Positions 33,116 to 45,837 of a stretch of 64,000 bases of DNA are shown piece by piece. This stretch comes from Costus lasius (lineage: Eukaryota; Streptophyta; Magnoliopsida; Zingiberales; Costaceae): the NCBI GenBank assembly GCA_027563935.2, contig CM050448.1, positions 121,446,493 through 121,510,492 of the forward strand. Reading direction: 5' to 3'. Numbering within the stretch: position 1 is the first letter of the stretch; each line of letters begins with the position of its first letter. The translations under genes were made by a program, and so were the position numbers. The notes below the pieces were generated by a model. The model was not told the DNA's origin. It saw only the letters and a program-made list of their open reading frames with translations, and ran no database searches.

Positions 33116-34089
33116 GTGATAGCTGCTCCTAAGATTTATGAAACACTACATAATACAGCTTCCCTATATGAAGACCCTATGTTTATGCAGATATTGTTTT
33201 TTGTTTTGGAAAAGATTTATTGTCTTTAGTTCTCTTGTTTAGTTCTAATGTGGTTGCATGCTCAGGTAATAGTTGCTCCTAAGATTTATGAAGCTACGGG
33301 TAATACAGCTTCACTATATGAAGACCCTATGTTTAACTATTTCAGAGATCGCCCAGATGAACAATGGATCCAAACAACTGATTTTACTCCATCTTGTAGC
33401 ATTGGACAATCTTGTGCATTATGCTTGCAGCTATCATATGATTATAGTTTTCCAAATATTGGCGAATACTTTGTTCATTATTCTGAAATTGAAGATAACT
33501 ACGATTTGGAGAGAGGCTTTTCTTACTCCAAAACTTTGGATTTAGTTCCTATTGTTGACCCATCAACTGGAATTGTGGTTCCATATAAGATTCTGTTTAA
33601 GATAAACCATATGGTGCAGAACAGCACTCTTATTGGATCAATGCTTGATCGAACATTCTTCTCACTTGTGTGTCCTTGTCCTTCTAGATTAATAGAAAGT
33701 ATTGAGCGGGCCTAAGAAATGATGTCTGTTTTAGATAGCACCTGTTTTACTCCTGCAACTTGGTTACATGACCAATATCTTAAGTTTAGCAAATCAAAAT
33801 GTTCATCAAGGTCACCTACCATTGTTTTGGAGTCAGATTCTGGTATGGTATAGCGCAAGTGACCTCTTCTAAAGTGTATTTCTGTGGACCTGAGATAAAT
33901 GTGTCAAATTGTGTTTTACGCCAATATAATTAGGAGATTGATAATTTCTTGAGGATTTCGTTTGTTGATGCCAATATCATCAGGAGATTGATAATTTCTT
34001 GAGGATTTCTGTGGGCCTTAGAAATTGTGTTTTACACCATAAAAAAAATTCATTCAATGGATTTATCGGCTCGATCTACTACTCTGGCT
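33116..34089 (+). pseudogene. RDR1 pseudogene, exon 2 part 1 (with duplicated exon start)
   Basis: The exon 2 start occurs twice: at 33116 (after CTCAG, GTGATAGCTGCTCCTAAG) and at 33266 (after CTCAG, GTAATAGTTGCTCCTAAG). The second continues as RDR1 sequence (DPMFNYFRDRPDEQW, FTPSCSIGQSCALCLQ) until a TTA-to-TAA stop at 33713-33715. Beyond it are frameshifting deletions (a 10-base loss near 33850) and a local duplication of AGGAGATTGATAATTTCTTG. It breaks at 34089, where a hAT MITE is inserted. Confidence 0.88.
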
Positions 34090-34126
34090 TAGGGGTGAGC
34101 ATTCGGTACTGGTATCGAAGTACCAT

Positions 34127-35885
34127 TGATGTAGCTACTGTAGGAGAGATGGTCTTTAAAGCCATACTCTAAGGATTTACGCAATGCACGCGAAAATGGC
34201 AGAGGGTCTTTAGACGAGGAAAGTGAAAATCGCTTCGGAAATGCAGCAGAAAACATGATGAAATCAGCGTCGAGTTCGATCGGGGCAACACGAATGCGAA
34301 AGAACAAAACGGCACACAACTACAAAATGTAACACACTAACCTTGTAGCAATTTAGCACTCTCACGCAGTAGATTTTAAGCTCAGTACGTCGCAATGGGA
34401 AGTAGTGGATTCATAAGGCACAACTCGCATGCCTATGCGCCTGAAACAATCCAAAGAATAGCGGAACGTCCACGTCTCCGGCGAACGAATACCCGTGGAA
34501 GATCGAAAATCGTAACGGAAATGAACACGATGAAATGAAAAGACAAGCGGACCTGACCCACCGGAGGCGGTGGGATTTACTTTACTGCTTCGAAAACCAG
34601 GAAGGAAACACTTCGGAGTCGAAGCACCGACCACGACTCTTACAAACTTTGAAGACGAAGTGCCGACTTCGACTTCTACAAGCGCTGGAGGCTCTCAGCT
34701 CACCAGGAGTACTCTACCACCAAGAGAACTAAGGAACACAACACCCCAACCTCCTCTTTTATAGAACAAGAGGGAAGGGAATAAGATAAAGCAGAAAAGA
34801 CAAACAACCTTAACAACTAACCACTCTTGCAGGCCACAAAGGCGGTCAAGCTGCTACTACAAGACAAAACAAAACAAACTTCTACCTAATATTCTATGAA
34901 GCTGGCGCATGGTCTTCCAGTCTTCGTACGGCGGCAGTTGGGCGGTCAGACGTGTTCGGAGCATACCGCGACAAAGCAGTAGAATTTGGACGTCGTGGGC
35001 TGGGTTACGACGGATGTGGCACGCTCTTGGGCCGTGTTGCCAAGGTGATTGCGCGGCCCTCAAGTGTTGGGCCTTCAGGTGTACAGCCGCCCAGGTCCTT
35101 GGGCGGAAGGGCCTCGGTGTGGATCGACAATGGGTTGATCACTCCTACAAAACGGTCCGGCGGTCGAGAAGTGCATTGAGATCACCATACCTCCACCTTG
35201 TCGGGCTCCTTCGAACCCTCCATGGAGGGTTCAATGTGGTACGGAGGGTTGTGGACGTCAAAACGGGGTCGTCGGGGCAGTTCGGCGACTTCTTCAGGTA
35301 GTTGTTTGCAGGAATCATGGGGCGAGGTTTTCGTCGCTGAGTGCCCTAAGGAACATTCTGTGGAAAATCTAACTTATGCATGTGAAGCTGCTGCTGAATC
35401 GGGTAGCGGTCCGCAGGACCCACGGGGCGAGGTTTTCGTCGCTGGGTACTCCGAGGAACTTTCTGTGGAAAATCTGACTCGTGCACCCGATAGTTGTCCG
35501 TAGGACCCACGGGGTGTGGGTTTCGTCGCCGGGTACCCCGATGAACTTTCTATGGAAAATTTGACTTGTGCACCCGGTAGTTCTTCGCAGGACTCATGGG
35601 GTGTTGTCTTCGTCGCAGGGTAGCCCGAGGAAATTTTTTGTGGAAAATCTGACTTGTGCATGTGAAGCCGCCCCCGAATCGGGTAGTTGTCCACAGGACT
35701 CACGGGGCGTGACTTCTGTCACTGGGTACCCCGAGGAACTTTCTGTGGAAAATTTTTGGGGTGTGGTTGGGCCCAACTTTGCTCCTTCTTCCATGCTAGT
35801 CTGGTCACTGAATTCCGCAGGAAACACTAGGTGTGATTCTGGTCGCTGGGTGCGCCATGATTCTTGCTGTGTTGCTCCTGCATCA
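34127..35885 (-). repeat. 3' LTR of the gypsy element
   Basis: It pairs with 42199-43957 at equal length. 35290-35760 contains about five tandem copies of a unit of roughly 90-130 bp (GTAGTTGTCCGCAGGACTCA, CGGGGCGAGGTTTTCGTCGC, GAGGAACTTTCTGTGGAAAA), which keeps several frames open without being a gene. Confidence 0.9.
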
Positions 35886-38800
35886 GCTTCCGCTGCGTGC
35901 TCTGAGGAGTTCTCCTCCGAAGAATAGGGGGTAGAGGTTCGTCTGGGTCCGATGGCTCTTCCAATGGACCGTAGAAAGGAAGCAAATCCGCCACATTGAA
36001 GACGGGGTGGATGCCCATGTCCTCAGGTAGGTCCAGTACATAGGCGTTGGAGCCGATCCGCTGCACCACCGCATATGGCCCCATGTAACGTGGCCGGAGC
36101 TTAAACTAAGCCATGTTTGACACTCGCTCGGGGTGGATGCGCACCCTTACCAACTCACCCACAGAAAAATGATGTGGCCTACGATGCTCGTTGGCCTTCA
36201 TCGCATTATGAGTGTTGCCCAAAAAGATACGATGCCGAACTTCGTCATGCAAGCTAGCTACATGCTGGGCAAAGGAGAATGCATGCTCAGATAAAGGGGA
36301 CTCCATGGGTAGGTTATGCAGGTCAATAGGTTTGCAGGGTTGACAGCCCGTAACGATCTGGAAGGGACTAAGATCCGTAGACCTATTAGTCGCGCTGTTA
36401 TACGCGAATTCTGCCATGGGGAGAATGGTGTCTCAAGACCTCGGGTGATCACTGATAAGACACCGGAGCAAGTTACCCAAACTATGATTAACCACTTCAG
36501 TCTGCCCATCAGTTTGGGGGTGCTAAGCAGTGAAAAATTTCAGTGTGGTGCCTAAGAGGGCCCAAGGTGAGCGCCAGAAGTGGCTCACAAAACGCATGTC
36601 ATGATCGGACACAATGGTGCGGGGGAGACCATGGAGATGGACAATCTCCTGAAAGAAAAGGTGCGCGACGTGGGTCGCATCCGCGGTTCGCAAGCAGGGT
36701 ATAAAGTGTGCCATCTTCGAGAACCGATCTACGACCACGTAGACGGAATCAAATCGGGACGCAGTGCGAGGGAACCCTAGGACGAAATCCATGCTGGGGG
36801 GTGTTGCCAACGACTGTCAGCGACAGGGAGCGGGGTATAGTGACCAGTATTCGGGGGACGTGACTTGTCCAGCTGGCAAGTGCCATAATGCCGCACAATG
36901 TGTTCCACGTCTTTGCGAAGGGAGGGCTAGGAAAAGCGCTCCTCAGCCATGTCAAGGGTTTTGTTGCGCCCATGGTGACCGGCAACGCCACCCGCGTGCA
37001 GCTCAAGCAATAGATGATCTCGAAGCGATGTGCGAGGAATGCACAAGCGATTCCCCAGGAAGAGGTAGCCCTCACAGAGCAGGTAAGGAGACTCAGGATT
37101 AGGGGTTGTGGTCAAGGTGGAATACGTGGTGCCAAAATCAGGACAGGTGTGGTGTACTCCGCCTTAACATGGTCGAAGGTGTTGATGCGTGTCCGCATGA
37201 CACGGAGAAGGGTTCGGACGACTCAAGGCATCCGCAACAACATTTTCTTTGCCCACCTTGTGATTGTTCACAAAGGAATACTGTTGTAAGTATTCAACCC
37301 ACGTGGCATGGCAGGCGCCCAACTTCTTTTGGGCACTAAGGAATGACAAGGCCTAGTGGTCGCTATAAACGACAAACTCGCTGTGGAGGAGATAGTGCCT
37401 CCACTGGCGAAACGACTGGACAATGGCATAAAATTCCTTATCGTACGTGGAGTAACGCTGACGGATAGCGTTCAGCTTCTAACTAAAGAAGGCGACCGGG
37501 TGGCCTTCTTGACTAAGGGTCCCTCCGATACCGGTACCAGAGGCGTCACACGCAACTTCGAAGACTTTCGAAAAATCTAGAAGTCGGAGAACGGGGGCTG
37601 TGATTATGGCATCCTTGAGGGACTCGAAGGCGTGTTGAGTGGCAGCAGTCCACTCAAAGTCCTCCTTGGACAGACGTTGGGTCAGCGGAGTCACAATCGT
37701 GTTGAAACCCCGAATGAAGCAACGACAAAACCCTGCGAGGCCCAAAAAGCTACGGACCTCGGACACAGTGCGGGGTTCAGGCCAATCCCGTATGGCTTCG
37801 ACCTTGGCCAGGTCAACAGAAAGACCCTCATCAGAGACGATGTAACCCAAGAAATGGACGCTAGTGGTCATGAAGGCGCACTTCTTCATGTTAAGGAAGA
37901 GGCGCTCCTTACGCAGAAGGTCAAATGTGGAGCGAAGGTGCTCCAAGTGTTCCTCTTGGGTTCGGCTGAAAATCAGAATGTTGTCAAAGTAGACGACCAA
38001 GAATTTGCCCATGTAGGGCTTGAGAACTTGGCTCATGAGTCGCATGAAAGTGGACGGGGCATTAGATAACCCGAATGGCATGACAAGCCACTCATAAAGA
38101 CCGTCCTTGGTCTTGAATGTGGTTTCCCACTCGTCACCTTCGCGGATGCGGATTTGGTGGTATCCGCTGCAAAGGTCCAGCTTAGAGAACCAAGATGCCC
38201 CAGAGACTAAATCCAGCATATCATCAAGTCGAGGTATAGGGAACCTATACTTGATGGTGATCCGGTTGATGGCGCGATTGTCAATGCACATCCGCCACTA
38301 CCCATCCTTCTTGGGTGTAAGTAGTGTAGGGACAGCGCAGGGACTTAGGCTCTCGCGGATGTACCCCTTAGTGAGGAGGTCATCCACTTGACGCTGCAGT
38401 TCAGCGTGTTCAGTTGGGTTCAAACGATGATGGGGCAAATTTGGGAGGGGCGCTCCCGGGATAAGATCGATGTAGTGCTGGATCTCCCTATCCGGAGGGA
38501 GACCGTGGGGCAAGTCCTCCTGGCTAATGTCTGCGAACTCAGCCAAGAGGGCTGAAATATCCGGGGCTGGTGGAGTGTCTAAAGACGGGGAGGACTCCGG
38601 GGATTCGCACACCATCAAGGCATAAACAACCTTGGATTTTGTGGCCTCGCGCATAAGCGCAGAGGTGCGCATAAGGGACACAACAGCGGGTGCCAGCGAG
38701 TAGCCGGGGGAGGGACAACGACACCCTTGGAGGTCGACGCGCGCAGTTCCTTGGGTGGAGCTAGGATCAAACGGATCTTTTGGTCACCGTGGTCAAATAC

Positions 38801-39235
38801 ATACGTGTTCGACCGGCCATAGTGAACTACATCCCTATCATAGAGCCAAGGGCATCCTAAAAGGACGTGGGCAACCTCCATCGCTGCCACATCACACCAC
38901 ACCTTTTCACGATAGTCTCCAAACGCTATGGGGACTTGACACCGATGGGTGACCGGGAGGCTCGACGCGTCAACCCACGCGATCGAGTAGGGCTTTGGGT
39001 GGGGCTCAAGGGGAAGGCCAAAATGGGTGATCGCGGTCCGGGAGACCACGTTCAAGCTACTACCCCCATCAATAACAATCTTGCATGAGTGCCCATTGCA
39101 CTTGATGTAGGTCGTGAATATGCTTGTGCGCCTCCAATCCTCGGAGGGTGGGGTTTGCACCAGGGTGCACCTCACAACTGCGAGTGTGGGGTGGCCCGAC
39201 TCTTTGCCACTCGTATTACACTTTGCTTCGATATC
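35886..39235 (-). pseudogene. Broken gypsy pol: protease, RT, RNase H, integrase
   Basis: Read on the minus strand. Protease at 39175-38750 has IDGGSSLNVVS. RT begins about 38450 ([17 protein letters not shown]) and continues after a stop near 38296 ([33 protein letters not shown]). Its active-site box reads [10 protein letters not shown], so the usual YxDD has lost its second Asp. The RNase H start [14 protein letters not shown] is at 37540-37500 and its end (VGKENVVADALSR) at 37260-37200. The integrase zinc region (LHAGGVAGHHGRNKT) lies at 37030-36950 and the core ([17 protein letters not shown]) at 36800-36550. The C-terminal part (GPYAVVQRIGSNAYVLDLPE) is at 36084-35980. Several stops and frameshifts lie in between. 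Confidence 0.9.
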
Positions 39236-39239
39236 GCGC

Positions 39240-40723
39240 TGATGTATTATATTTTGGTAGTATTTTTTCGTTGTATTTCATGTCAAATCTAGGCTTATTT
39301 TAACACTTTTATACTCATTATAGCCTTATTTCCTTCATATCTTCGGAATCTTCACTTTTTGGCACTTTTATGGAATTTCAGGTAAAAACACCCTTTTTTC
39401 GACATATTTTGAAGATTCCGAGGCCATGGGATGATTTCTTGTGTGAAAACGAAGCCGCCCATCAAATTTGAGCTCATTCGAAGTTTGCCTAAGAATCACG
39501 GCTAGGTCCCAGTCGCCAGCCAGCGAAACTCACAGAGAGCATCACGGCCAGGTGAAGCCAGCGGGGTTCACCAGAATTCCTTCAAGCCGAAAACAGTCCA
39601 GAGGACATCACAGCCAGGTGAACCAGGCGGGGTTTACCGCGCTTCTTTCAGCCGAACTCACATAATGAATCACGGCCAGGTGAACCCGGCGGGGTTCACC
39701 CATGATTCTGATCTAGGCTCGCGCACGGACCCGACCTATACTCGATTTTCCTTCCATTTCTCACCCGTTCGGAGTCCAAATTCGGCAAGTAAGGTGTCTA
39801 TGAAAAGCTCTTTCAAAGACGAACGCATGGAATATAAAAGCCCTAATTTTCTTGCCCTAATTATCGAGGAATCACGCGACGAAGGGCAGCGGGTGGAAGA
39901 ACAAGGTGACAACACGAGTTCGAGACGATTTTCGAAGATTGGATCATCGGAGCATCACGATTCTTGTAGATTTACTTTGGTTTATCCTCTCCTATCCTTT
40001 AGAAACTCTTTCTTGTAATCTTACTATGTTAAAAGAGAGATTTTTGAGCATAACAATGATGATTGTAGCATAAACCCTATTTCGGGGCTTGGTTTAAACC
40101 CGTTGACGAATTTAATCACAAACTTTATCTTTTATTGCGTTGTTTGGATTGCGCTGTGAGCATATTTTACTTTGACGTGTTTATTTCGTCATTTTACCTT
40201 AGCCGAGTATTTTCACGCGTTAACCGTTACGATTCATATCGAGAGAAGGATCGTAAGGGTGGATTCCTTTAGTAAAACTTGCGAGACCTCGACACAAGAG
40301 TGCTTGGTCTTTGCTCTAGGATTTTATATTCTGTCATAAAACTCATTGGGTTCGTCTTAGAACGATCCACCGCAAGAGTAGGAGGTCGTCCTAAGTCGAA
40401 CACCGGGGTGTACACTCGAGAGAGGGCACCTTTGTACCTTAGGGTTAGATTCCTTGAGCAAAATCAACAATCCAAATAACCGACATCTGCCTTATGCGAT
40501 TAAAGTAGTCATCGTGGTGAAAACAAAAGCCCTGATTTCTCTCTGGTATTTAGTCCCTACCATCGTAGCGTTGATTACTTATTTTCGATTTCTGCTTTCA
40601 AAACCCAATTTCGTTTCACCTAGCTATTAGGACTCGGATTTTCTGGTACTCAACCCTGTTCCCTGTGGGATTCAATATCTTTTATATTACTTCGACATAA
40701 CCGTGCACTTGTGGTACATGTCA
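39240..40723 (-). mobile_element. Solo LTR nested in the gypsy element
   Basis: On the minus strand it starts TGACATGTACCACAAGTGCA and ends ...ATAATACATCA. The 5-bp TSD CGCGC is at 39235-39239 and 40724-40728. It is a diverged, inverted relative of 31510-33097 (1484 against 1588 bp), sharing the AAGTGCACGG and AGTAATATAAAAGATAT blocks and three weaker GGTGAACC near-palindromes. It separates the gag zinc knuckle from the protease. Confidence 0.87.
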
Positions 40724-40728
40724 CGCGC

Positions 40729-42077
40729 TCCTCGCGCTCTCGGGTAATAGTGGCTACATGGGTGGGGGCCTTGCCCGCGACCACGGACTTCTTAGGGCAG
40801 TCCCTAGAGTAATGTCTAGGCTGCAAGCAATTGTAACAGTGGACACGCTCTGCCGCCCCAACGGCGGGGGCCTTGCCTTTCTCCTTCCAAGTGGGGCGAG
40901 AAGGTGCGGCCTCCAATGCTGGGCATCGAGGGGATCCCTAAGGTCTATGTGTGGGACGCGGGTCCGAACGTGGTTCCGCACCCCCGCATGAGGTCACCTA
41001 TGGGGCCCGACCTCGCTGCATCTAGCCACGGCACGAGGGTCTTGTTCTATGTCCCTAGCGCGCTGAAATGTTTGGTCAAATGTCTCTGAGCCATACGTGG
41101 GTAAAGCCCGGCAGATATCGGGGTGGAGCCCGTTCTTAAATTTGGACCACACTAACTCGGGGTCCTCCTGTAAATTACAACGGAGTTGTAGCTCTCAAAG
41201 GTGAGACGGTACTCCTCGACGGTACCCGAACCTTGGTGTAGGCTACTATATTGGTCAAGGAGACATTGCCTATATGAGGGGGGTACATATCGCTCACAGA
41301 GGCGATACCGCATTTCTGCCCACTTGGTAATCTGGGGAAGGGCTTGCTGAACATTTTGGCCCTCCATGTTTTCCCAATGTAAACGTGCAGGCCCCTCAAG
41401 CAAGGTGCGCACATACCTAACGCGCGAGTGTTGTGGACACCCGCTGAGGTCAAAATATGCGTCGACGGACGCGACCCAATTGAGAAACTGTGAGGGGTCA
41501 AGACCACCCGTGAAAGATGCGGGGGTGTTCCGAATGAAGTGGTGGAAATCTTCATCCACCCGGGGACGCTCAACGCGAGTGTGCGCGGGGGTTCGGGGTG
41601 CGGTCCAACCGTGGCCAGGGCGACCATTCGGCTGGGGCCCTTGTGCGGCCCAAACATCATCCTCATCAAAAGGCCCATCACCCTGGTCTAGGCCTTCGTA
41701 AGCCATGTGCGGCATACGGTGGTCGGGCGCAAGCTCAAAGGGCTGGTGTCTACCAGACAAGACTAAGGAGGGGGGGGGTACTCTCGTGTTGGGACAGGTT
41801 GGGCGGACGGAGGGGGTTGAACCGGGTTCGGGCGCCGTCGCTCCGACACCTCGAGACGATCTACGAGATCCCGGATCACCTCCGTAAGTTGCTGGATAGC
41901 TGTGTCTGTCTTACCCGCATGGGCATCAAACCGCACGGCTAGCGCGTGGACTTGCCCGGTGAACGCAACTAAGGAGTTTAATGGCGTATTAATCCCTTTC
42001 AAGGGTCGAGCCGACTCTTGGGTTTCGGGAATTGGGACGACATAACTTGTGACCGTGTAGTCACCATGCACAAACAA
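40729..42077 (-). pseudogene. Broken gypsy gag with CCHC zinc knuckle
   Basis: On the minus strand, an N-terminal coiled-coil-like piece (42077-41763, TAIQQLTEVIRDLVDRLEV) is followed after a stop by the capsid-type Retrotrans_gag domain (41760-41152: FHHFIRNTPASFTGG, PARLHWENM, LLDQYSSLHQGSGTVEEY). After a further break comes the zinc knuckle CYNCLQPRHYSRDC (40860-40810), which fits C-x2-C-x4-H-x4-C. The leader between gag and the primer-binding site is 42078-42182. Confidence 0.88.
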
Positions 42078-42182
42078 GGCCGAAAATGACTAAGCGTAGG
42101 ATGCTGAAAACGCGGAAATGGTGCTGAAATATGCTATGCAATGGTTGGACCGTGCGAACGATAAGAATCGAACGCACAACGT

Positions 42183-42194
42183 CCTCTGATACCA
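42183..42194 (-). other. Primer-binding site of the gypsy element
   Basis: CCTCTGATACCA, the complement of TGGTATCAGAGG, matches the initiator tRNA-Met 3' end with the last base changed from C. It lies 4 bases inside the 5' LTR edge. Confidence 0.85.
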
Positions 42195-42198
42195 GAAT

Positions 42199-43957
42199 TG
42201 ATGTAGTTACTGTATGACGGATGGTCCTTAAAGCCGTACTCTAAGGATTTACATAATGCACGTGAGAACGGGAGAGGGCCTTTAGACGAGGGAAGTGAAA
42301 ATCGCTTCGGAAATGCAGCAGAAAACACGATGAAATCACCGTCGAGTTCGATCGGGGCAACACGAATGCGAAAGAACACAACGGCACGCAACTACAGAAT
42401 GTAACACACTAACCTCGTAGCAATTTAGCACTCTCACGCAGCAGATTTTAAGCTCGGCACGTCGCAATGGGAAGTAGCAGATTCGCAAGGCACAGCTCGC
42501 ACGCCTATGCGCCTGAAACAAACCAAAGAACAGCGGAACGTCCATGTCTCCGGCGAACGGATACCCGTGAAAGATTAGAAATCGTAATGGAAATGAACAC
42601 GATGAAATGTAAAGACAGGCGGACCTGACCCACAGGAGGCGGTGGGATTTACTTTACTTCTTCGAAAACCAGGAAGGAAACACTTTGGAGTCGAGGCACC
42701 GACCACGACTCTTACAAACTTTGAAGGCGAAGCACCGAATTCGACTTCTACAAGCGCTGGAGGCTCTCAGCTCACTTGAAGTACTCTACCACCAAGAGAA
42801 CTAAGGAACACAACACCCCAGCCTCCTCTTTTATAGAACAAGAAGGGAGAGAATAAGACAAAGCAGAAAAGACAAACAACCTTAACAACTAACCACTCTT
42901 GTAGGCCACAAAGGTGGTCAAGTTGCTACTACAAGACAAAACAAAATAAACTTCTACCTAATATTCTATGAAGTTGGCGCATGGTCTTCCGGTCTTCGTA
43001 CAGCAGCGGCTGGGCGGTCAAACGCGTTCGGAGCATACCGCGACAAAGCAGCAGAATTTGGACGTCGTGGGCTGGGTTACGACGGATGTGGCATGCTCTT
43101 GGGCCGTGTTGCTAAGGTGATTGCACGGCCCCTCAAGTGTTGGGCCTTCAGGTGTACAGCCGCCCAGGCCCTTGGGCGGAAGGGCCTCGGTGTGGATCGA
43201 CAATGGGCTGATCACTCCTATAAAACGGTCCGGCGGTCAAGAAGTGCGTTGAGATCGCCATACCTCCACCTTCTCGAGCTCCTTCGGACCCTCCATGGAG
43301 GGTTCAATGTGGTACGGAGGGTTGTGGATGTCAAAACGGGGTCGTCAGGGCAGTTTGGTGACTTCTTCGGGTAGTTGTCTGCAGGACTCACGGGGCGAGG
43401 TTTTCATCGCTGGGTGTCCCGAGGAACATTCTGTGGAAAATCTGACTTGTGCATGTGAAGCCGTTGCTAAATCGAATAGTTGTCCGCGGGACCCACGAGG
43501 CGAGGTTTTCGTCGCTAGGTACCCTGAGGAACTTTCTGTGGAAAATCTGACTCGTGTACCCGGTAGTTGTCCGCAGGACCCACGGGGCGTGGTTTTCGTC
43601 GCCAGGTACCCCGAGGAACTTTCTGTGGAAAATCTGACTCGTGCACCTGGTAGTTGTTCGCATGACTCATTGGGTGTGGTCTTCGTCGTGGGGTAGCCTG
43701 AGGAACTTTCTATGGAAAATCTGACTTGTGCATGTGAAGCCACCCCCGAATCAGGTAGTTGTCCGCAAGACTCATGGGGCGTGACTTCGGTCGCTGGGTA
43801 CCCCGAGAAACTTTCTGTGAAAAATTTTTGGGATGCAGTTGGGCCCAACTTTGCTCTTTCTTCCATGCTAGTCTAGTCGCTGAATTCCGCAGGAAACACT
43901 GGGTGTGATTCTGGTCGCTAGGTGCGCCGTGAGTCTTGCTGTGTTGCTCCTGCATCA
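42199..43957 (-). repeat. 5' LTR of the gypsy element
   Basis: Pairs with the other LTR at 34127-35885. The same 90-130 bp internal tandem repeats occur at 43370-43830. Confidence 0.9.
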
Positions 43958-44411
43958 ACCATACCAAAATTTTTGGTATTCGGTATTTCGATACTTCGAT
44001 ACTTCGGTACTGGTACCGATTTTTAAATCAGGATTTCGGTACTAGTACCAGTACCTAAAAAAAACTTCGGGAATTATTTGTATATTAAAAATTAATTTAT
44101 ATATTTATTTATATATTATTTACTAATTTATTAGACATATTTATGAGGTATATTTATAACTTATAAGGTATATTTACTAATTAATTATTTATTTTTATAT
44201 TATTTATTAATTTAGACACTTAAATACTTTTTTAAAAAATTTAAAATTTAAAATTTCAGGATTTCGGGAATTTCCCAAAATAATTTTTGGGAGTTCGGTA
44301 TCCGAATTAGAATTCGGTACCGGTACCGGTACCTACAATTTGAAATTTGGGAGTTCGGGACCAGGAGTTCGATACCAATACCAGTCCCGAACTCCCGTTT
44401 GCTCACCCCTA

Positions 44412-44961
44412 CTCTGGATTCTAAGAAGCATACTGCTCTCTATTGGAGAATACTGTCAACACTACGCAATGTATAACTTTTGGAAATAAGAAGTTCGAAT
44501 TTCTTGCATTTTCATCCAGTTAGTTAAGGGAAAATTCAGCCTGGATGTTTGCTTCAAATAGTAGGTATACTGCAAGTAGCATAAGAGAATGGATGGGTGA
44601 TTTTAGCAAGATCAGAAATGTTGCTAAGTATGCTGCTAGACTTGGGCAATCTTTCAGTTCTCGACTGAAACTTTGTCAGTTGAGAGAGAGGAAGTCGCTA
44701 TAATTCCGAATGTGGAGCATGGAGGTTACATGTTCTCAGATGGTATCAAAAAAATATCTGCCGAGTTTGCTAAGAAAGTGGCGAGCAAGTGTGGTTTGAA
44801 AAGTTTAGTTCCATCAGCCTTCTAGATTAGATATGCTGGTTATAAAGGTGTTGTTGCCATTGATCCAACTTCATCAAAGAAGCTTTCTTTACGCAAAAGC
44901 ATGTACAAATTTGAGTCAAAAAATACAAAACTTGATGTTATTACATACAGCAAGTGTCAAC
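44412..44961 (+). pseudogene. RDR1 pseudogene, exon 2 part 2
   Basis: Continues where 34089 broke off and matches 55950-56500 of the intact gene (HTALYWRILSTLR, REWMGDFSKIRNVAKYAARL). The conserved DGIGKIS motif is altered (GGTATCAAAAAAATATCT reads GIKKIS), with several stops and single-base deletions. It ends at the next hAT MITE. Confidence 0.88.
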
Positions 44962-45444
44962 TAGGGGTGAGCAAATGAGAGTTCGGGACTGATACCGGTA
45001 CCGAACTCCCGGTCCCGAACTCCCAAATTTCATATTGTAGGTACTGGTACCGGTACCGAATTCTAATTCGGGAGTTCGATACCCCAAAATCCTGAAATTT
45101 TAAATTTCTAATTTTTTAAAAAGTATTTAAGTGTCTAAATTAATAAATAAATAATTAATAAATATACCTTATAAGTTGTAAATATACCTCATAAAGATGT
45201 CTAATAAATTAGTAAATAATATATAAATAAATATATTAATTAATTTTTAATATATATTTCGGTACTTCGGGACTACAAATAAATCCCAAAGTTATTTTTA
45301 GGTACCGGTACCAGTACCGAAATCCCGATTTAAAAATCGATACCGATACCGAAGTACCAAAATACTAAAATACAGGTACCGAAATACTGAATATCAAAAA
45401 TTTTGATATGGTACTCTGGTACCGGTACCGAATGCTCACCCCTA
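44962..45444. mobile_element. hAT MITE (483 bp) in pseudogene exon 2
   Basis: The ends TAGGGGTGAGCAAATGAGAG and (inverted) TAGGGGTGAGCATTCGGTAC have 8-bp TSDs GTGTCAAC (44954-44961) and GTATCAAC (45445-45452). The intact gene keeps the single GTATCAAC near 56495. It is in the opposite orientation to its sister at 34090-44411. Confidence 0.9.
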
Positions 45445-45452
45445 GTATCAAC

Positions 45453-45837
45453 CATGCTCTCTTAACTGACAGTTGATTACTCTTCTTTCAACTTTAGGAG
45501 TTAAAGATGATGTCTTTGAAAGGATGCTCAAGGAAGCCTTACATGATTTAGATAAGATTTTAATTGATCCAGAAAGGGCACAGGAAACCGTTCAACTTAT
45601 GTGCCCTAGGGAAACTACCAATATATTAAGAGAATTATTAAGATGTGGCTATAAGCCTGATGCAGAACCATTCTTATTGATGCTTCTTCAAACGTTTAGG
45701 GCTTCGAGGATAGTAGAATTGAGAACTAAGGCAAGGATATTTGTTCCAGATGGAAGAGCAATGCTGGGATGCTTAGATGAAACTAGGAATTTGGAATACA
45801 ACCAGGTCTTTATTCAAGTTTCTTGCTTTGAAGGCTC
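45453..45837 (+). pseudogene. RDR1 pseudogene, exon 2 part 3
   Basis: Matches about 56505-56890 and remains open from 45473 (LGVKDDVFERMLKEALHDLD, TNILRELLRCGYKPDAEPFL). It ends at a solo LTR insertion. Confidence 0.88.

Larger units (their letters stand above)
34127..43957 (-). mobile_element. Ty3/gypsy LTR retrotransposon, full-length but defective
   Basis: The two LTRs are each 1759 bp (34127-35885 and 42199-43957) with TG...CA ends. The 5-bp TSD ACCAT is at 34122-34126 and 43958-43962. The primer-binding site lies at 42183-42194 (minus strand TGGTATCAGAGG, for initiator tRNA-Met), so transcription runs right to left. Gene order is gag, zinc knuckle, protease, RT, RNase H, integrase, which is the Ty3/gypsy order. 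Stops, frameshifts and a nested solo LTR (39240-40723) disable it. The LTRs differ at many scattered positions, so it is not recent. Confidence 0.93.
34090..44411. mobile_element. hAT MITE in pseudogene exon 2, split by a gypsy element
   Basis: The ends are TAGGGGTGAGCATTCGGTAC and (inverted) TAGGGGTGAGCAAACGGGAG, with 8-bp TSDs CTCTGGCT (34082-34089) and CTCTGGAT (44412-44419). MITE sequence occupies 34090-34126 and 43963-44411 (about 486 bp), rich in GGTACCGGTACC. It is a sister of the element at 44962-45444. Confidence 0.88.

Noticed and set aside
33248..33715. 155-codon frame as a separate functional short RDR
   Set aside because: It is only part of exon 2, with no start in context and a nonsense mutation relative to the intact paralogue.
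35198..35927. Overlapping open frames of 100-119 codons (and their twins at 43295-43866)
   Set aside because: They fall in the tandem repeats of the gypsy LTRs and appear on both strands.
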